Positions 33,620 through 45,290 of a stretch of DNA of 64,000 nucleotides are shown in pieces. The stretch lies in assembly GCA_047967505.1 (NCBI GenBank), contig CM106540.1; one strand, written 5' to 3'. Position 1 is the stretch's first letter; each line of letters starts with the position of its first letter. Source of the stretch: Dipteris shenzhenensis (lineage: Eukaryota > Polypodiophyta > Polypodiopsida > Gleicheniales). A program made the translations under genes and the position numbers. The notes under the pieces are model-generated. The model saw nothing but the letters and a program-made list of their open reading frames with translations. It did no database searches and had not been told where the DNA came from.

Positions 33620-36600
33620 ATGTTCTTCTAGGTTGGTACTTGGTGTTGAATGCTCGGGAAGAACAAAAGTATCACTTTCATCGGTCCAAAATTTGGTTGA
33701 GTCTATTGCAAAGAAACTGCTACTGTCCTTTCTCACTATCGCATGGGGACCATTGTAAATAGTTCTAAACCATTTTACATCAAGAATGAAAATACTAAAT
33801 CGTCTGAAATCAATTTCATAGATTTCACGTATGGTTCCATAATAATCTAATTGTGAGGAGAGAAGATTGGTATCCTAAGCACTTGCTCGGCTATCTTGTG
33901 TGAAGTTAGCCATGACTCCACAATCATACATGACTCTCTTTGAATCGATGCATTCCACGCAAAAATGTCGTCCATATAACCATAATGCACTGTACTTTTT
34001 GTACTGCAAAAGAGCATCATTAAAAAAATGAAGATGCATCTATTTTATAGCGTATATTGCCACAAATAATTACTTAATTATGTCAAGAGGTAAGAAACTT
34101 ACATGCATCATACATCCAGATGATAACTCTCACTCGCGCTTGTCTATTGTCTATCCATCGTGTTCGGCTTTATGTAGAGCCAGTTGTAGCCAATCAAGTG
34201 ACATGTGAGTGGGGAGAAGGGCGCGATCCCGTGGATATGGTTGCGATCGCCTATAAATTACTATGAATATCTTCCTTGCAACTATTCTTTCTGCTTTAGC
34301 CGCTTCATATCTCTCAATCCACTTCTGCATCTCCTTGCTATTGAGGATACAAAACTTATTGAATTTCTCCATTTGCTCTTCACTCATCTTTCTTTCAATC
34401 CCTTTTCCTTGGGGAACCTCGCCAACGATGCGATCATCATCCTTGTTATGCCAAGCTTGCGGCATGTGGGATCCATGGATGCAAGAAACTCTGTGATATA
34501 TACTAATGACTCTTGCACAAGCCATCCCCCTGCCATGCTTGCTTCTGGTCTTGCTCTTTGTCTTACAAATCCCTTCAAAGTTTTCATAAACCGCTCGAGA
34601 AAAAACATCCACCGACTATGAATGGTACCTACAATGGCCACCTCATCAACTATGTGCACAAGCAAGTGCACTTAAGTTGTGATAATGCTTGAGGGAAAGT
34701 GCTTCTCAAGCAAACATACAGCTTCGATGGAATCCACCCTAGCCTTCTCGATGCTTGATATAAAGATCTCTTTTTAAGATATCCACCTATTTCACATGCC
34801 CATGTAAGATATATTCATAATCAGTCTACAGATTATTTAGCTTAAATTGAAGAAAATGCAAAAAATGCGATTTAATAGTAAGCATGCCTCACAATACCAC
34901 TGATCTTGAATATAGCATTTCTAACATCTTCTTGTAAGCACCCTTTGACTGTAATTGGGAGTATGAACTATCAAAGCAACAAAGAAGTCATGTCAATAAT
35001 ATAACATAATCATAATTACATTAACGCATCACGATTATCGGTACACTAATCCTACAGCTTATAATAGCTGTAAGACCTTGTGCCAATCATGGGACTTGAG
35101 CCCACTAAGCTTATTGTCCTTTGAAAATGCTCCTTTCAAGCAACGCATGTACCTTGTGGGTGTTTGAAAAGAGGCAATGTTTGCCTTGATTGCCGCTGCC
35201 TCCTTTCTCGTGGAGAGGATCCATGTTGCTTTCGGGAGGACAACTTTTCCCGAAGCACGCACTTGGGGCCACAAACGAGACATGCTATTCATAGCACGCA
35301 AGTCTTCTTGCACTCTTGTCGAGTCTTTGGAATCAACCAAGTGTGCCCAAATAGTAGCCCCCACATTCTTGAAGATATGCATGGGATCCAAGAGATGATT
35401 GATTTGTAACTTACCCCAATAAGGAAGCTCATGAAAGATCGATGGCCTCTTCATACCACGAGGAGGTTCCTCTCCATTCACCCTCCAAGCTTGAATCCAG
35501 TCACTTGTCTTCAAATATGGTGGTGGTGGATCAAGCTAACCTCCACACACGAGATGGTCCAGCGGAAGGTATCGAGCATGACCTTCATAAACATTTTTCC
35601 TCATATGTTTAGAGTATCGTGCAAGCGATTACAAACCCGGTCCACAAATAGGACTAGCATGGTACCCACTAGTAACAAGTCCTACATGCGTGCATGAATG
35701 TGTTAGTATAAGACATGCATGTGAAAGAGAGTCATAAAAGCATAATCCTATATTATACATGTAAAAACACAACCACGTACCTGCGCACTCTCCATATCCT
35801 AGGTAGTCATGCATGGTCCACATCAAGATACCCCTGACCAAAATATCATTGGTATGTCTAGGAGCTATGGAAATATCAAAGACCCGCACTCCTCTCCATA
35901 AGATGTGTAACTCCTCTATCAAAGGTGCCATGTACACTTCCATATTTTTGGCCTTGTACTTCCCTGGCACAAGTAGTGCAAGCATGAGGTGTCCCTTCTT
36001 TATTGTTAGCCATGGTGGGATATTGTAATTCACCAAGACTATGGGCCATGTCGACCAAGATGTTAAGCGTAACCTGAAAGGATTCACGTCGTCCATGGCG
36101 AGCCCAAGATGTAAGTTGCGTGGCTCCCTCACAAAGTCTGGCCACTGATTGTCTATGTGCTTCCAAGCTACACAATCTGCGGGAATCCTCAATGTGTCAT
36201 CAGTGGACTGATGAGATGCATGCCAAGTCATCAACTCTGCTATGGATTTGCATCAAAACATGTGTTGTATTCTTGCAATGATGGGAAAGTGTCTCAAGAC
36301 CTATACCGGTATCTGCTCACCCTGCAAGTCATCTCTATATCATTGTTCCCCACACTTCGAACAACTAGCCAAATCTCCATGCTCATGACGAAAGAGAATA
36401 CAGTCATTACGACAAGCATGGATGGTATCATAATCCATACCCACCATTGTTAGCATCTTCTTTGCTTCATCTCTTGATGCGGGCATGGTATTTGGTGCAA
36501 GCAACATCTTCTGGAGCAAGCTATCACAATTCAAACATACATAGGCTTCGAATAATGATGATTCTCAAACATACATGATGATTCTCAAAACAAACAATAT

Positions 36601-36933
36601 CCAAATAATGAGTCAAATTAATGCGGGAGCTAACCTCATTAAGGCTGAGACACTTGTATCTGACCACCCATACTTTGCTTGCAGTTTCAAGATTGAGAGA
36701 CAAGCCCATAGTTTAGACATCCTAGCACCCTCGTAAAACTGTGTTGATTGCAACTCTCGCATATTGACCTCAAACTCTAACATCATGTGTACATGTGATG
36801 TAGTGCCCCTAAAAATAGAATCCATCATGTCCACCATACCCTCGTCATCATCTAGCACATCCTGGAGACTATAGTCTTGCTCAAAGTGTAAAGGTATATG
36901 TGTACCCTTGCCAACCTCCTCATCCTGTCTCAA
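33620..36933 (-). pseudogene. TNP2-like CACTA transposase
   Basis: Transposase of the TNP2/TNPD family, which cuts CACTA elements at their ends. Reading from 36933: LWACLSILKLQAKYGWSDTS (N-terminal domain), NDCILFRHEHGDLASCSKCG (36534-36340), MTWHASHQSTDDTLRIPADC and MDDVNPFRLR (36234 on), MHDYLGYGECAG, then LPYWGKLQINHLLDPMHIFK and SHDWHKVLQLL (35514-35059). Next come SRWMFFLERFMKTLKGFVRQ with RPEASMAGGWLVQESL (34671-34384), and a DUF4216-like end SQLDYYGTIREIYEIDF (about 33900-33640). Several stops, frame changes and probable introns separate the blocks. Domain order is complete, so this was once a full gene. Confidence 0.88.
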
Positions 36934-37319
36934 GATTTCGTGTAAATATAAGATCTTGTCTCAAGGTTTCATGTCATAATGGTATCCAATATTAATCATG
37001 ACCTCAAATAGCATTAACTTACCGATGATCCATCACCACGTGCAACACCAACGGTGGGTACTGGTTCAGGCTCCTCCCCATACATCCGCAAGTGGCGCAT
37101 GACAATACGATGTTGATGTGGTACTTCTCGCTTGCAATGCAATGATAATACAACCTCTTCGTAAGACACTTTGCACTCCTGGGCGTTGGTGCATCATCTG
37201 ATGAGCTTTCACTCATCCCTTCCATCTGCACACTTCCAAAATCACAACATGAGCTACAAGGAAATCTATTAAGATTCAAAAAATAGCCACCCATGAGCTC
37301 CTTTCCTCTCTTCTAACAG

Positions 37320-37440
37320 AAAGTGCCCTAAACCATCGCTATATAGCAACGCTTTGCTCTGTTCTGTCGCTATATAGCGACACTTTTAGGATACAAACAT
37401 CGCCATATAGTGATGCTAGGGGCTAAAACCCGAAACCTCG
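37320..37440. promoter_or_regulatory. Palindromic repeats between the divergent CACTA genes
   Basis: Three copies of a near-palindrome, 'tcgctatatagcgac' at its best, occur within about 80 bp (variants with 'agcaacg' and 'tagtgatg'). The same word recurs near the right terminus of the element. Short repeats of this sort bind the TNPA protein in known CACTA elements. The role here is inferred. Confidence 0.6.
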
Positions 37441-37736
37441 TGCGACGCCATCTTTCACATCTCTATTGTTAGAAAAGCAAAAATCTCTCCTCCTACCTTA
37501 TATTCGACGACCTTGCTTTCCTCCTCTCTATTCCCCACTCCTCACCCCTACCCAACCCCTCTCCCAACACTTGTGCTCCCTCTCCACCCTTCTCCCTCTC
37601 TGCTTGTTTGAAAGGAAGTTTTTCAAGAAGGTGTGTCTCTTTAAGCAAGTCTACGTTTGTCCAATTCCCCCAAATTAGACGTGGGATCGCGTCGCACGTT
37701 CGACGAGTACAGAGACCCTTGTAGGAGGAGACATCA

Positions 37737-38935
37737 TGATCTCTACTCTCCAGCGGACTTTGATTCCACTTAGGAGACACCTCAGGGGCCTACCCCTGCG
37801 ACTACCGACTCCTCTCAGATGTAGCACTGTGACTACCCCTCGGGAAACTCCTTTGCTAGCAACCCATGGCTTTATCGAGAGTCCCGACGAGTTTGTCGCA
37901 CAGATGACCGATGCGGATGTAGCGAGATTCTTCTCTCGCTATCCCAGAGGACCTCAGCAAATCTCTCTCCTACATTGATGGGTGGACCTACTGTCCAGCC
38001 GTCCCCTCTAGCCCCTTCGACTGAGGGGTCATCACCTGGGCATGCCCATCATAAGGAAAGGAAGAGTAGGAAGGGTCGCTTATGTTGTGCTAACTCGGGG
38101 GATGTAGACGAGTCAGCACACTCACATCCCTAGAAGTCTCCATTTGGTCCCGAGACCCGGTACCAGTCAGGTCCCTTGCCCTCTCCTACTCCCACTGCTA
38201 CTCCTCGCTCCATAAGCGCTCGCAGTAACACCACTGGCTCTGACTCTGCCACTACCATGAGTCCTTACCCCAGTTACTGTCCTATGAAATCACGGTTGCT
38301 AGAGAGATAATATAAAATAAAAAGGGCTCAACAGTGATGGCCACCATGAGGCGGTTGATGAGCCACCACTTCAGGAGCGGCATAGCTACTGACTGGTGGT
38401 ACCAAGATGAGGGAAAGAAGCAAGCAGTCATCGATGAATTGAAAAGACAATATCCTAACCCTCCAAATTGGGAGTTCAATTCAAATTACATGAAAGAGTG
38501 CATGGGGGTCCTCTTGAAGCATCGTAGGTCAACCTTGCATACTTCCATCGCAAAGGGAAAGGCTAAACCCAACTGGGCAGACAAAGCTGACTGGAAGTTT
38601 TTAAAGAAGTAGTACAAGGACCATCTCGAACTGTTTGAGGGTCAGAGGAGAGCTGCAAGGAGACGGCTAGACTCCATAGGTACTTTGCACTTTGGTGCAG
38701 GCAGACGGTTGGCATTCGAGGCAACCGTGGTAAGTCTACTTCTTTTCATTTAATGTATTGTTCTATTTGTTTTACTACATATTGCATGCACTTTATCTAA
38801 CTCTCATAAATTGGGCCCATAGCAAGCTGCAATGGGTCGCCTTCCTACAGACACAGAGACACCATGGTTTATTGAGTAGGAGGTGCTAGGAGCGATGGTC
38901 AATTGGGCTGAGGTGGCTACTCACACCGTATAAGT
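37737..38935 (+). pseudogene. TNPA-like CACTA accessory gene
   Basis: The plus strand carries a proline/serine/threonine-rich stretch (about 37740-38280), then a plant Ptta/En/Spm-type transposase domain: MKECMGVLLKHRRSTLH, KPNWADKADWKFLKK (stop at 38610-38612), YKDHLELFEGQRRAARRRL and FGAGRRLAFEAT. An intron with gtaagt donor at 38730 and ag acceptor at 38821-38822 follows. The next exon reads QAAMGRLPTDTETPWFIE before a stop. In the family, TNPA binds the subterminal repeats and brings the ends together. Stops make this copy inactive. Confidence 0.72.
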
Positions 38936-39439
38936 CTACTCCTACTTGTAATCTCACTTTTTAAACTATTTTATTCTTTAAGTTCCAATATAATTTCCAA
39001 TTAATATGGTTTCACTCTTAGAATCAAAGCTCAAACGTCCCATTAGTGGAGGTGAGCAGTGACAATGAGGGATTAGGCTTACACGGCTTCGACGAGGGCC
39101 AGGGATCAAGTGCAGCTCACGAGGGCTAGGGATTAGACCAGTGCACGACGAGGATGAGGATGAGAACGACGATTCAGATGAGCAGTAGTAGTAGTTTGAG
39201 CGATTTTGTATCACCCTTTTCAAAAGGGTAATTTTGTAACAAACAATGTTGTATATCTTTGACATGTATATGCTTCTATCGCTCGGCTCGTTTGAGCAAT
39301 TTTGTATCACCCTTTTCACAAGGAAAATTTTGTAACAAAAAACATTCTTTTGTAATTACTATAAAAGAAACATTAGTAGGGCAAAACAAGGCTTGATGTG
39401 GCCCTATTTAGCCCCACTAATGCTTTTTTTTAGCTTCTG

Positions 39440-39644
39440 TTAATCGTCGCTATGTAGCAATGTTTATCAGTGTCACTAGATAGTGACGTTTACCAGTCGC
39501 TATAGTAGTGACACTAATATAGCGACCGTTCTTTTTTTATGCTAATAGTGACATAAATACCGACCTTTGCGCCCGTCAAAAAAAAACTTTTTAGTGTAAA
39601 AAAGGTCGGTATTTCCATCGAAAAAGGGCTTGTGCCTTGTAGTG
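39440..39644. repeat. CACTA right subterminal repeats and terminus
   Basis: From 39440 to 39535 there are several 'cgctat.tagc' / 'tagtgac' words like those at 37.3-37.4 kb. A 14-bp inverted repeat follows: aaataccgaccttt at about 39555 and its complement at about 39601-39614. The sequence ends in ccttgtagtg at 39644, the complement of CACTACAAGG. Confidence 0.8.
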
Positions 39645-40430
39645 AGTTCTCCACTTGCCATCGGTTGATCGATGGGAGGAATGCCATGACATGAGCTCTG
39701 CAATGGATTTGCACTTGAACATATGTTGGATGTGAGGGATTATGGGAAAATGTCACAGAACCTTATGAGGCACATGCAAAGTTTTGAGATCTGCTCTATA
39801 TCTTGCCTCTCCACAAGTAGGACACTCTCTTGCGTCCTTATGTGGTCCACGAAACAAAACGCAATCGTTGATGCATGCATGGATGCGCTTGTAATATAAT
39901 CCTCCAAGAGAGGTTACATGTTGCCTTGCCATATCTCTTGAGGTCGGTAATTTATTCTCCCTTGGAAGCATTTTACACAATAGCCTGCACGTGAAGACCA
40001 TAAATGAGAAAAGCATTCGAGTAATTGACCCACTAGCATAATTCACCATGTTTGCAAAATAGACTTTAAAGCTTACTTGAGTAATGCATTCAAACTTGCA
40101 TTGCTCCATCCATAGATGGTCTCCAAGTTTAGTAACTCAAGGGAGGCACGTAGAATAGAGAATGTGCACCCCTCAAACAGTGGAGTCGATGCTATGGTAA
40201 AAAGATCATCCTGCTCCATGCTATCATCCCTACCTGAGAATCCTGCACCATATCATCAAACACCTCCTCCTCCATGGCCTCATGAGGTAATGGTGGAGGG
40301 CTACTATCACCATCACTCCATGCATCCGTAACGATCCCTCCTGAAGATCCCACATATCGTCGATGCTTCGCCTCCTTACGACGAGCATAGAGCAACATAT
40401 GTGGGTGTGGCACTGCTTCCTGTATCAAAT
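39645..40430 (-). pseudogene. Second, truncated TNP2-like transposase
   Basis: On the minus strand: CKMLPRENKLPTSRDMARQH, ACINDCVLFRGPHKDARECP, then HVPHKVL, a TGA, HFPIIPHIQHMF, ELMSWHSSHRSTDGKW. It stops exactly at the CACTA terminus at 39644, so the neighbouring element appears to have inserted in it. It is the same family as the copy at 33.6-36.9 kb but clearly different in sequence. The N-terminal part above 40109 is poorly conserved. Confidence 0.8.
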
Positions 40431-40750
40431 TAAAACGGGATCATAATTCAAACACATGAACACCCATAGGTATCTCAATCAACCTTAACTCTTTAACACT
40501 TACCATGTTTACGATCGCATCCCATTCTCCATACTTTGAGACGTGATTGAGTGTAATTCTGCATGCACGATACATGTTTCCTCGACATCGATCACATGTA
40601 CATTTGATTTTTTACTCCAACCACATTTCGTGATGGTGGTTGGTACGGAGGGATTCATCCTCAATGGAGCTACTTGTTGAAGATGAAGACATCCTACAGA
40701 TAAACAACCCAAAAAATGTGTTCTTGCATGAGTTGTAAATGTCAAAACTC
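40431..40750 (-). other. Probable 5' part of the second CACTA fragment
   Basis: Open frame at 40509-40745 has no firm motif. It lies between the truncated TNP2 and the palindromic repeats, where the first exon would be expected. Confidence 0.35.
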
Positions 40751-40751
40751 T

Positions 40752-40866
40752 GTGGCGCGTCTAAAAGCGCATCTAACACCGCATCTGTACTATGGAACGC
40801 ATCTATAGGTGCGTCTAAAACATAATGTAGACACGCGTTTAGATGCGCTTTTAGACGTGCAGACTA
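40752..40866. repeat. GCGTCTA-type palindromic repeats
   Basis: Six or so copies of gcgtcta/gcatcta and complements in 115 bp. The outer ones form an inverted repeat of about 19-20 bp: gcgtctaaaagcgcatcta on the left and its near-complement on the right (tagatgcgcttttagacg). The placement upstream of the truncated TNP2 parallels the repeats at 37.3 kb but with a different word. Confidence 0.75.
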
Positions 40867-40964
40867 CGAGCTGATTGTTGAACCTACTTTTAGCACGCTT
40901 GTTCTTCTTTACATACTTTTAGAATCACTCGGCTTGCTTTCCTATTAACAGACACCGTCTATGG

Positions 40965-43900
40965 TTGCCAAGACATTCCATCAAATTTTGGTATACCTCG
41001 AGCTCTGACAATGGAGCATACCAGTGCTCATCCCAGTCCTCACCTTTATCTTTTTATTGCATGCTTGGAAAACATTCATGGGGGTGGTTCTTTGAGTTGT
41101 ATCTGACTCAGTCGTCGCAAATAGATTTTCGGTCATCGGCAATGCCTTCCAACTCTATAGGTCGACCCTCACAATTTGCTCTCCTTGCGTAGATAAATTT
41201 TATTTGAGGCCCCAGTCATGTAATAGGCCTGTGGTGCACATGAAAGGTCTACCTAGGATAACATCATAGCCATCCGATTCCTTGTGGAAATCCATCACCA
41301 CAAACCAAACTTGGTAGGTCAGACCCAAGTTTTTTATCTTCCCTTAGGACCCCCACTGGCTGGGCTGTTGCACCATCAGTTAATTTCACAAATAGATTGA
41401 TGCTTTCCATCTCTGGTTTTCCCCATTTTTCCTAGCGCTACTTCGTGATGATATTGACACCTGCTCCACCATCCAAGATAGCCATGGCCTTCTTGTTTTG
41501 GCAGAACATTAGAATTACAGCGTTTGTGGCATCGCTCTCAAAGTACTGGCCCATCTTATTGACCAGTATCTTTAAGCACATCGGCTCTTCATGTGAGGCT
41601 TTGACAGCATCAGTGTCGACTTCTTATGGGTTGACCATCTTCCCATTCATCCAATTGGAGAGATCTCTGCAGAGGATAGGATTTCCTTTCAGTAGGCTAC
41701 TATGGGCATCTTTATCTCTGTGGACAAGAACGCGATGAGCCCAGTGTTGTGGTTTACCAATTGGTTATCTGCCCTTGGATTGGGGTCCTTTAAACCCATA
41801 AAAAGATGTTGGGTCCTCTTCCTGTCCTCCTCCACAGCTTGAGGCCAAGTTGGGTCCTCAAACATCTTGTGTCGTAGTAGAGATTTCCCCATCGGAGTGC
41901 TATATGCAATGATCTCATCCACCTTATCCAAGGTGGGAAGGGGCCTTGCAGCTCCCTTTGGCACTTGATGATTGGGGTGAACGGTGTCCATATTCTTAAT
42001 ATTCTTAAGCCATTGCTCAAATATCTCCTAGAAATCCTGCAGGGACTAACCACTCTGCCTCAACTAGGCATTGCTTCTCAATGGTGGCTGGGTGAGGGTA
42101 TTCATTTTGGCCCACTAGGCTTGAATACCGTCTTCATGATTGTGTCTCTCTGGCCTTGCCTCTAACCTCATACCACGGTACGGTGGGTTCCATGTTTGAT
42201 CGGCCCACCAGTCTTGATGATGTTGAGATGGAGACCGTTGCAGTCTCTTCGTCCAAGCCACTTTGGATTATAACTCAATCTAAACCTTCCCCACTTTAAC
42301 TGCATTTTCTAGACCCTTGCCCTTAGACGAGGATGCAGCCATGCTTTCCCTATTGGTCTTCTTATGGATCTCGTTACTCATGGCCTTGGCCTAGGCCCTC
42401 ATGATCACATTCAGTGATACTGAGGATACTTGGCCTTAGCAAGTTAATACTGTCTTTTCGCCGGTAGGGGTCCTTCTCATAGGGCAATCTTTATAGAGAT
42501 GATCCAACCCACAATCAAAACATAATGGGGTATCTGAATTGGTTGCGGTTTGCCCAGGTATGGGTTGATCATCCTTGTATTAGTAGTCCCCAAGCAAGTG
42601 AGGCCCTTTGCATTTATAATAGGCTATGGCCTAGTCAGCAGTAGTTTTTTACAGACACTTGCTAGCGCGGTGTGGATCTTGGCAAGAATAACACTAGATT
42701 GCCAGCTTGCGATTCACGGCATTCATGTCTCGGGCTTGCTGCATTGCAAGAACCGTTTGATACACCTTAATGTATTGTTCATCCCGCATCACATAATGAC
42801 TCATCTGACTAGTTTGATACACAGGACTCTCATAGGGAGACAAGTTTGGTGGTAGTAAGACGTAGTAAGGGGCCTCCCACTGTCTTGGTGGCTCCTTGAT
42901 GATCACCTGGTTTATGGGAGTGATTCGAGGCTTTGGGGGTTATGGACCTAGAACTAGTGGGGGCAATGCAAAATTTTGAGCCCAAATTGGTCCTTGGTTG
43001 TCCTGGGGGGTTCTTGTAAGGCTAACTGGACCTAATTATTTGGATTAGGTGGCACCGATAGGGATAGCGGTTGTCGTTGGTGGTGCAGGGGTGGGGGCAT
43101 TGGGTTAGGGTGACAGGCTTGTGAAGTTTTGTGATTTCCCCACCTGGCACAATGAGTGCAGTCCACCAGGCTTGAGATGTTGGGCTACTTGATTCAAAAG
43201 GTCTGTGGCTACCTCGTCGATGTTTGTGCCTTTAGTCACTTGGGCGACATACTTGCCCTCGATAGAGCTAATGGTCTTACCAGAATGAGACACTACTAAA
43301 CCATCAATCGATGACTTCTTGAGCTGGGCCTTATCCCTCATGTTATCATCTAGGAGCACGGCAATCTTGCTACTACACAACTTGAAAGATGTGGGATTTA
43401 GGGTGAATAGATGGTCGTGTAACTTTGCATCCCTTAATCCGAAAAGGAATCGAGGCAACAAACGCTCATCACTCATCCTCTCATGTGATTCACAATGGGA
43501 ATTGAGATGCTTGATCCTTGCAATATATCCCCGAAGCGTTCCTTTGCTTAACTTCATACAACTGGTTGTTCGGGCTCCACTTTGGGCATGTGGGATCGAA
43601 TCCACAATGAAGGCCTTCCTTAGGGTCTCGCAGTTAATCTTTTCTTTAGAACCTATGGCTCTATACCCCTGGCCTTCCTTACCATCAAGGCTAAGTCCGA
43701 ACGTGTTCACTCTATCCAAGTCACCAATATCTCCAAAGGTCTTACTAATCTACTCGAGCCTTTCTACATGGGAGATCGAATCTCCTTCACCTAAGAACTT
43801 AGTGATAAGCTTGGAGATTGTGATCGAGCAACTCCATGAGGCATTAGTATCCCTCCCCATGATTACTAGCAGTGGCTCCCCCCTTCCTAGTGCGTGTACT

Positions 43901-44850
43901 AGGATCCTCATCACCTCATCAATGAGTACCATCTGTGGCACGGGCAGAGGTGCTTGAGGGACTGGTGTAGTGCCAAAGTTGATTGGTCCTTGGGGTCGAT
44001 TAAAAAGGTTTGTCGGCATGATAGGATTCAAAATAGATTGTCTTAGTCTCGTGGGACCTAGAGCGAGAATACATAGTGGGCTCGGGTCCATTGGTCTTAC
44101 CGATTGGTACAAGTATATTCAATTGTAGAACTGGCCTATAGGATGAAGCCGTGGGGAAGGAAGTGCTCTCTAGATATTTCCCCCAAGTTGCAAATAGATT
44201 GGGATGAGGGGCCATTGATATTGGGAAGGTATTATTGCCAAAGTCCATCTGATTGGTCCACCGTCCTTTTGGACTAGGAGGCCAATACCTGGGTACCCAA
44301 GGCTTGGAAGTCCATGTGAAGGAGGATTCCCCCTCGTAGAACTGTATGTGCGTCCCTGAGGGTCGCTCGGCTGATACGGGTACGGGGTTGCTTAGTGCAT
44401 TACCAGATACTATAGTTGGTGGGGGGTCTTACTGCTCCTTAGCCACCCTATTTTTCCTCGTGAATGGATTGATTTGGCTAGGGTCAGCCAAGGCGAAACA
44501 TCCCATGAGATTGGAGAATGACTCCCTTAATCGCAAGGCTATGATGGAAGGGGTGGGGGATTGGGGCATTACACAGCTAGAGTTGGGAGCTATAGAGGCC
44601 CTAGGATTTAGGTTCATGTTTTCCCCCACGTCAGCCTTGAATCTCATAGCGTCCTCTGAACTTGAGGATTTAGTGTGCATGGGACATTGCACCGACTATG
44701 AGCTTAAGGTTGAGATCCCGGACATTACTGATAGTGCCACGCTCCCAGATCTCAAGTGCATGTGTCGCCTACTCCGCCTGACCGCCCAGTCAAAATCAAC
44801 TCATGTGTCTTCTTGTCCCTTAAAGCATCAATCATTGCATTAACCTTAAA
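40965..44850 (-). pseudogene. Gypsy-like gag-protease fragment
   Basis: Read right to left: poorly conserved N-terminal sequence, capsid-like block at 43719-43105 (LRGYIARIKHLNSHCESH, RFLFGLRDAKLHDHLFTLNP), zinc knuckle at about 42540-42490 (CFDCGLDHLYKDC), then RKRTQHLFMGLKDPNPRADN at 41.8 kb. The retropepsin follows (AMAILDGGAGVNIIT, about 41490-41450), then YDVILGRPFMCTTGLL (about 41270-41220). RT, RNase H and integrase are absent: the fragment ends next to the CACTA repeats. Stops and frame changes are scattered through it. LTRs were not identified. Family assignment to Ty3/gypsy rests on the ILGRPF and knuckle pattern. Confidence 0.65.
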
Positions 44851-45290
44851 GCAATGACTCAAGAAGCTGTTGCATTGTCAATCACTGCATTAATCAATAA
44901 GGCAGTAGTTGCTGCATTAGCAATATAGCAACGGGTGATATAGCAGTGACTCAATAAAGCAATGATTGAATAAAGCACCGGGTGACATAGCAGTGGCTCA
45001 ATAATGCAGCGAGTGATATAGCAATGACTATTTATATAGCAGCAGCGGGTTACAAGTCACTGTGCTACCAATACAGCAACGAGTCCTCAATCACTCCGTT
45101 AGCCTTAAAGCGGGGGTCGACCTCTAAAGTGATAGCTGTCAGTTTATTAATTGCTACGTGGAGCTAGGTGAGGTGGGTGGAGGTGGGTGGCCAACTATCT
45201 GTCCATGTGTTAGTTGTTGCTTTATATAGCAGCAATTGCTTGATTCGCTACTTTAAATCTATAACAGTGGCTCCCAGTCTGGCACAGTCG
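44815..45290. repeat. Degenerate short-word tandem array
   Basis: Words such as 'gcagtgactcaataaagcaa', 'gggtgatatagca' and 'tcaatcactgcatta' recur about every 20-50 bp with many variants, and 'tatatagcagca' appears twice. Likely non-coding leader or LTR sequence upstream of the minus-strand gag fragment, or an independent minisatellite. Confidence 0.6.

Larger units (their letters stand above)
33606..39644. mobile_element. CACTA (En/Spm-type) DNA transposon
   Basis: Contains a TNP2-like transposase gene on the minus strand and a TNPA-like gene on the plus strand, transcribed away from a common region at 37.3-37.7 kb. The right end is clear: inward from 39644 it reads CACTACAAGGCACAAG. The left end is uncertain. 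CACTATAATGGCACATG at 33606 resembles the right terminus with a one-base gap, but flanking trinucleotides (ggc and agt) do not match and it overlaps the likely end of TNP2. The start coordinate is therefore provisional. All coding parts are interrupted by stops, so it is non-autonomous. Confidence 0.75.

Noticed and set aside
33606-33622. CACTATAATGGCACATG as the left terminus of the CACTA element
   Set aside because: Similar to the right end, but there is no matching 3-bp duplication, no subterminal repeats beside it, and it overlaps the likely end of the TNP2 frame. Kept only as a provisional boundary.
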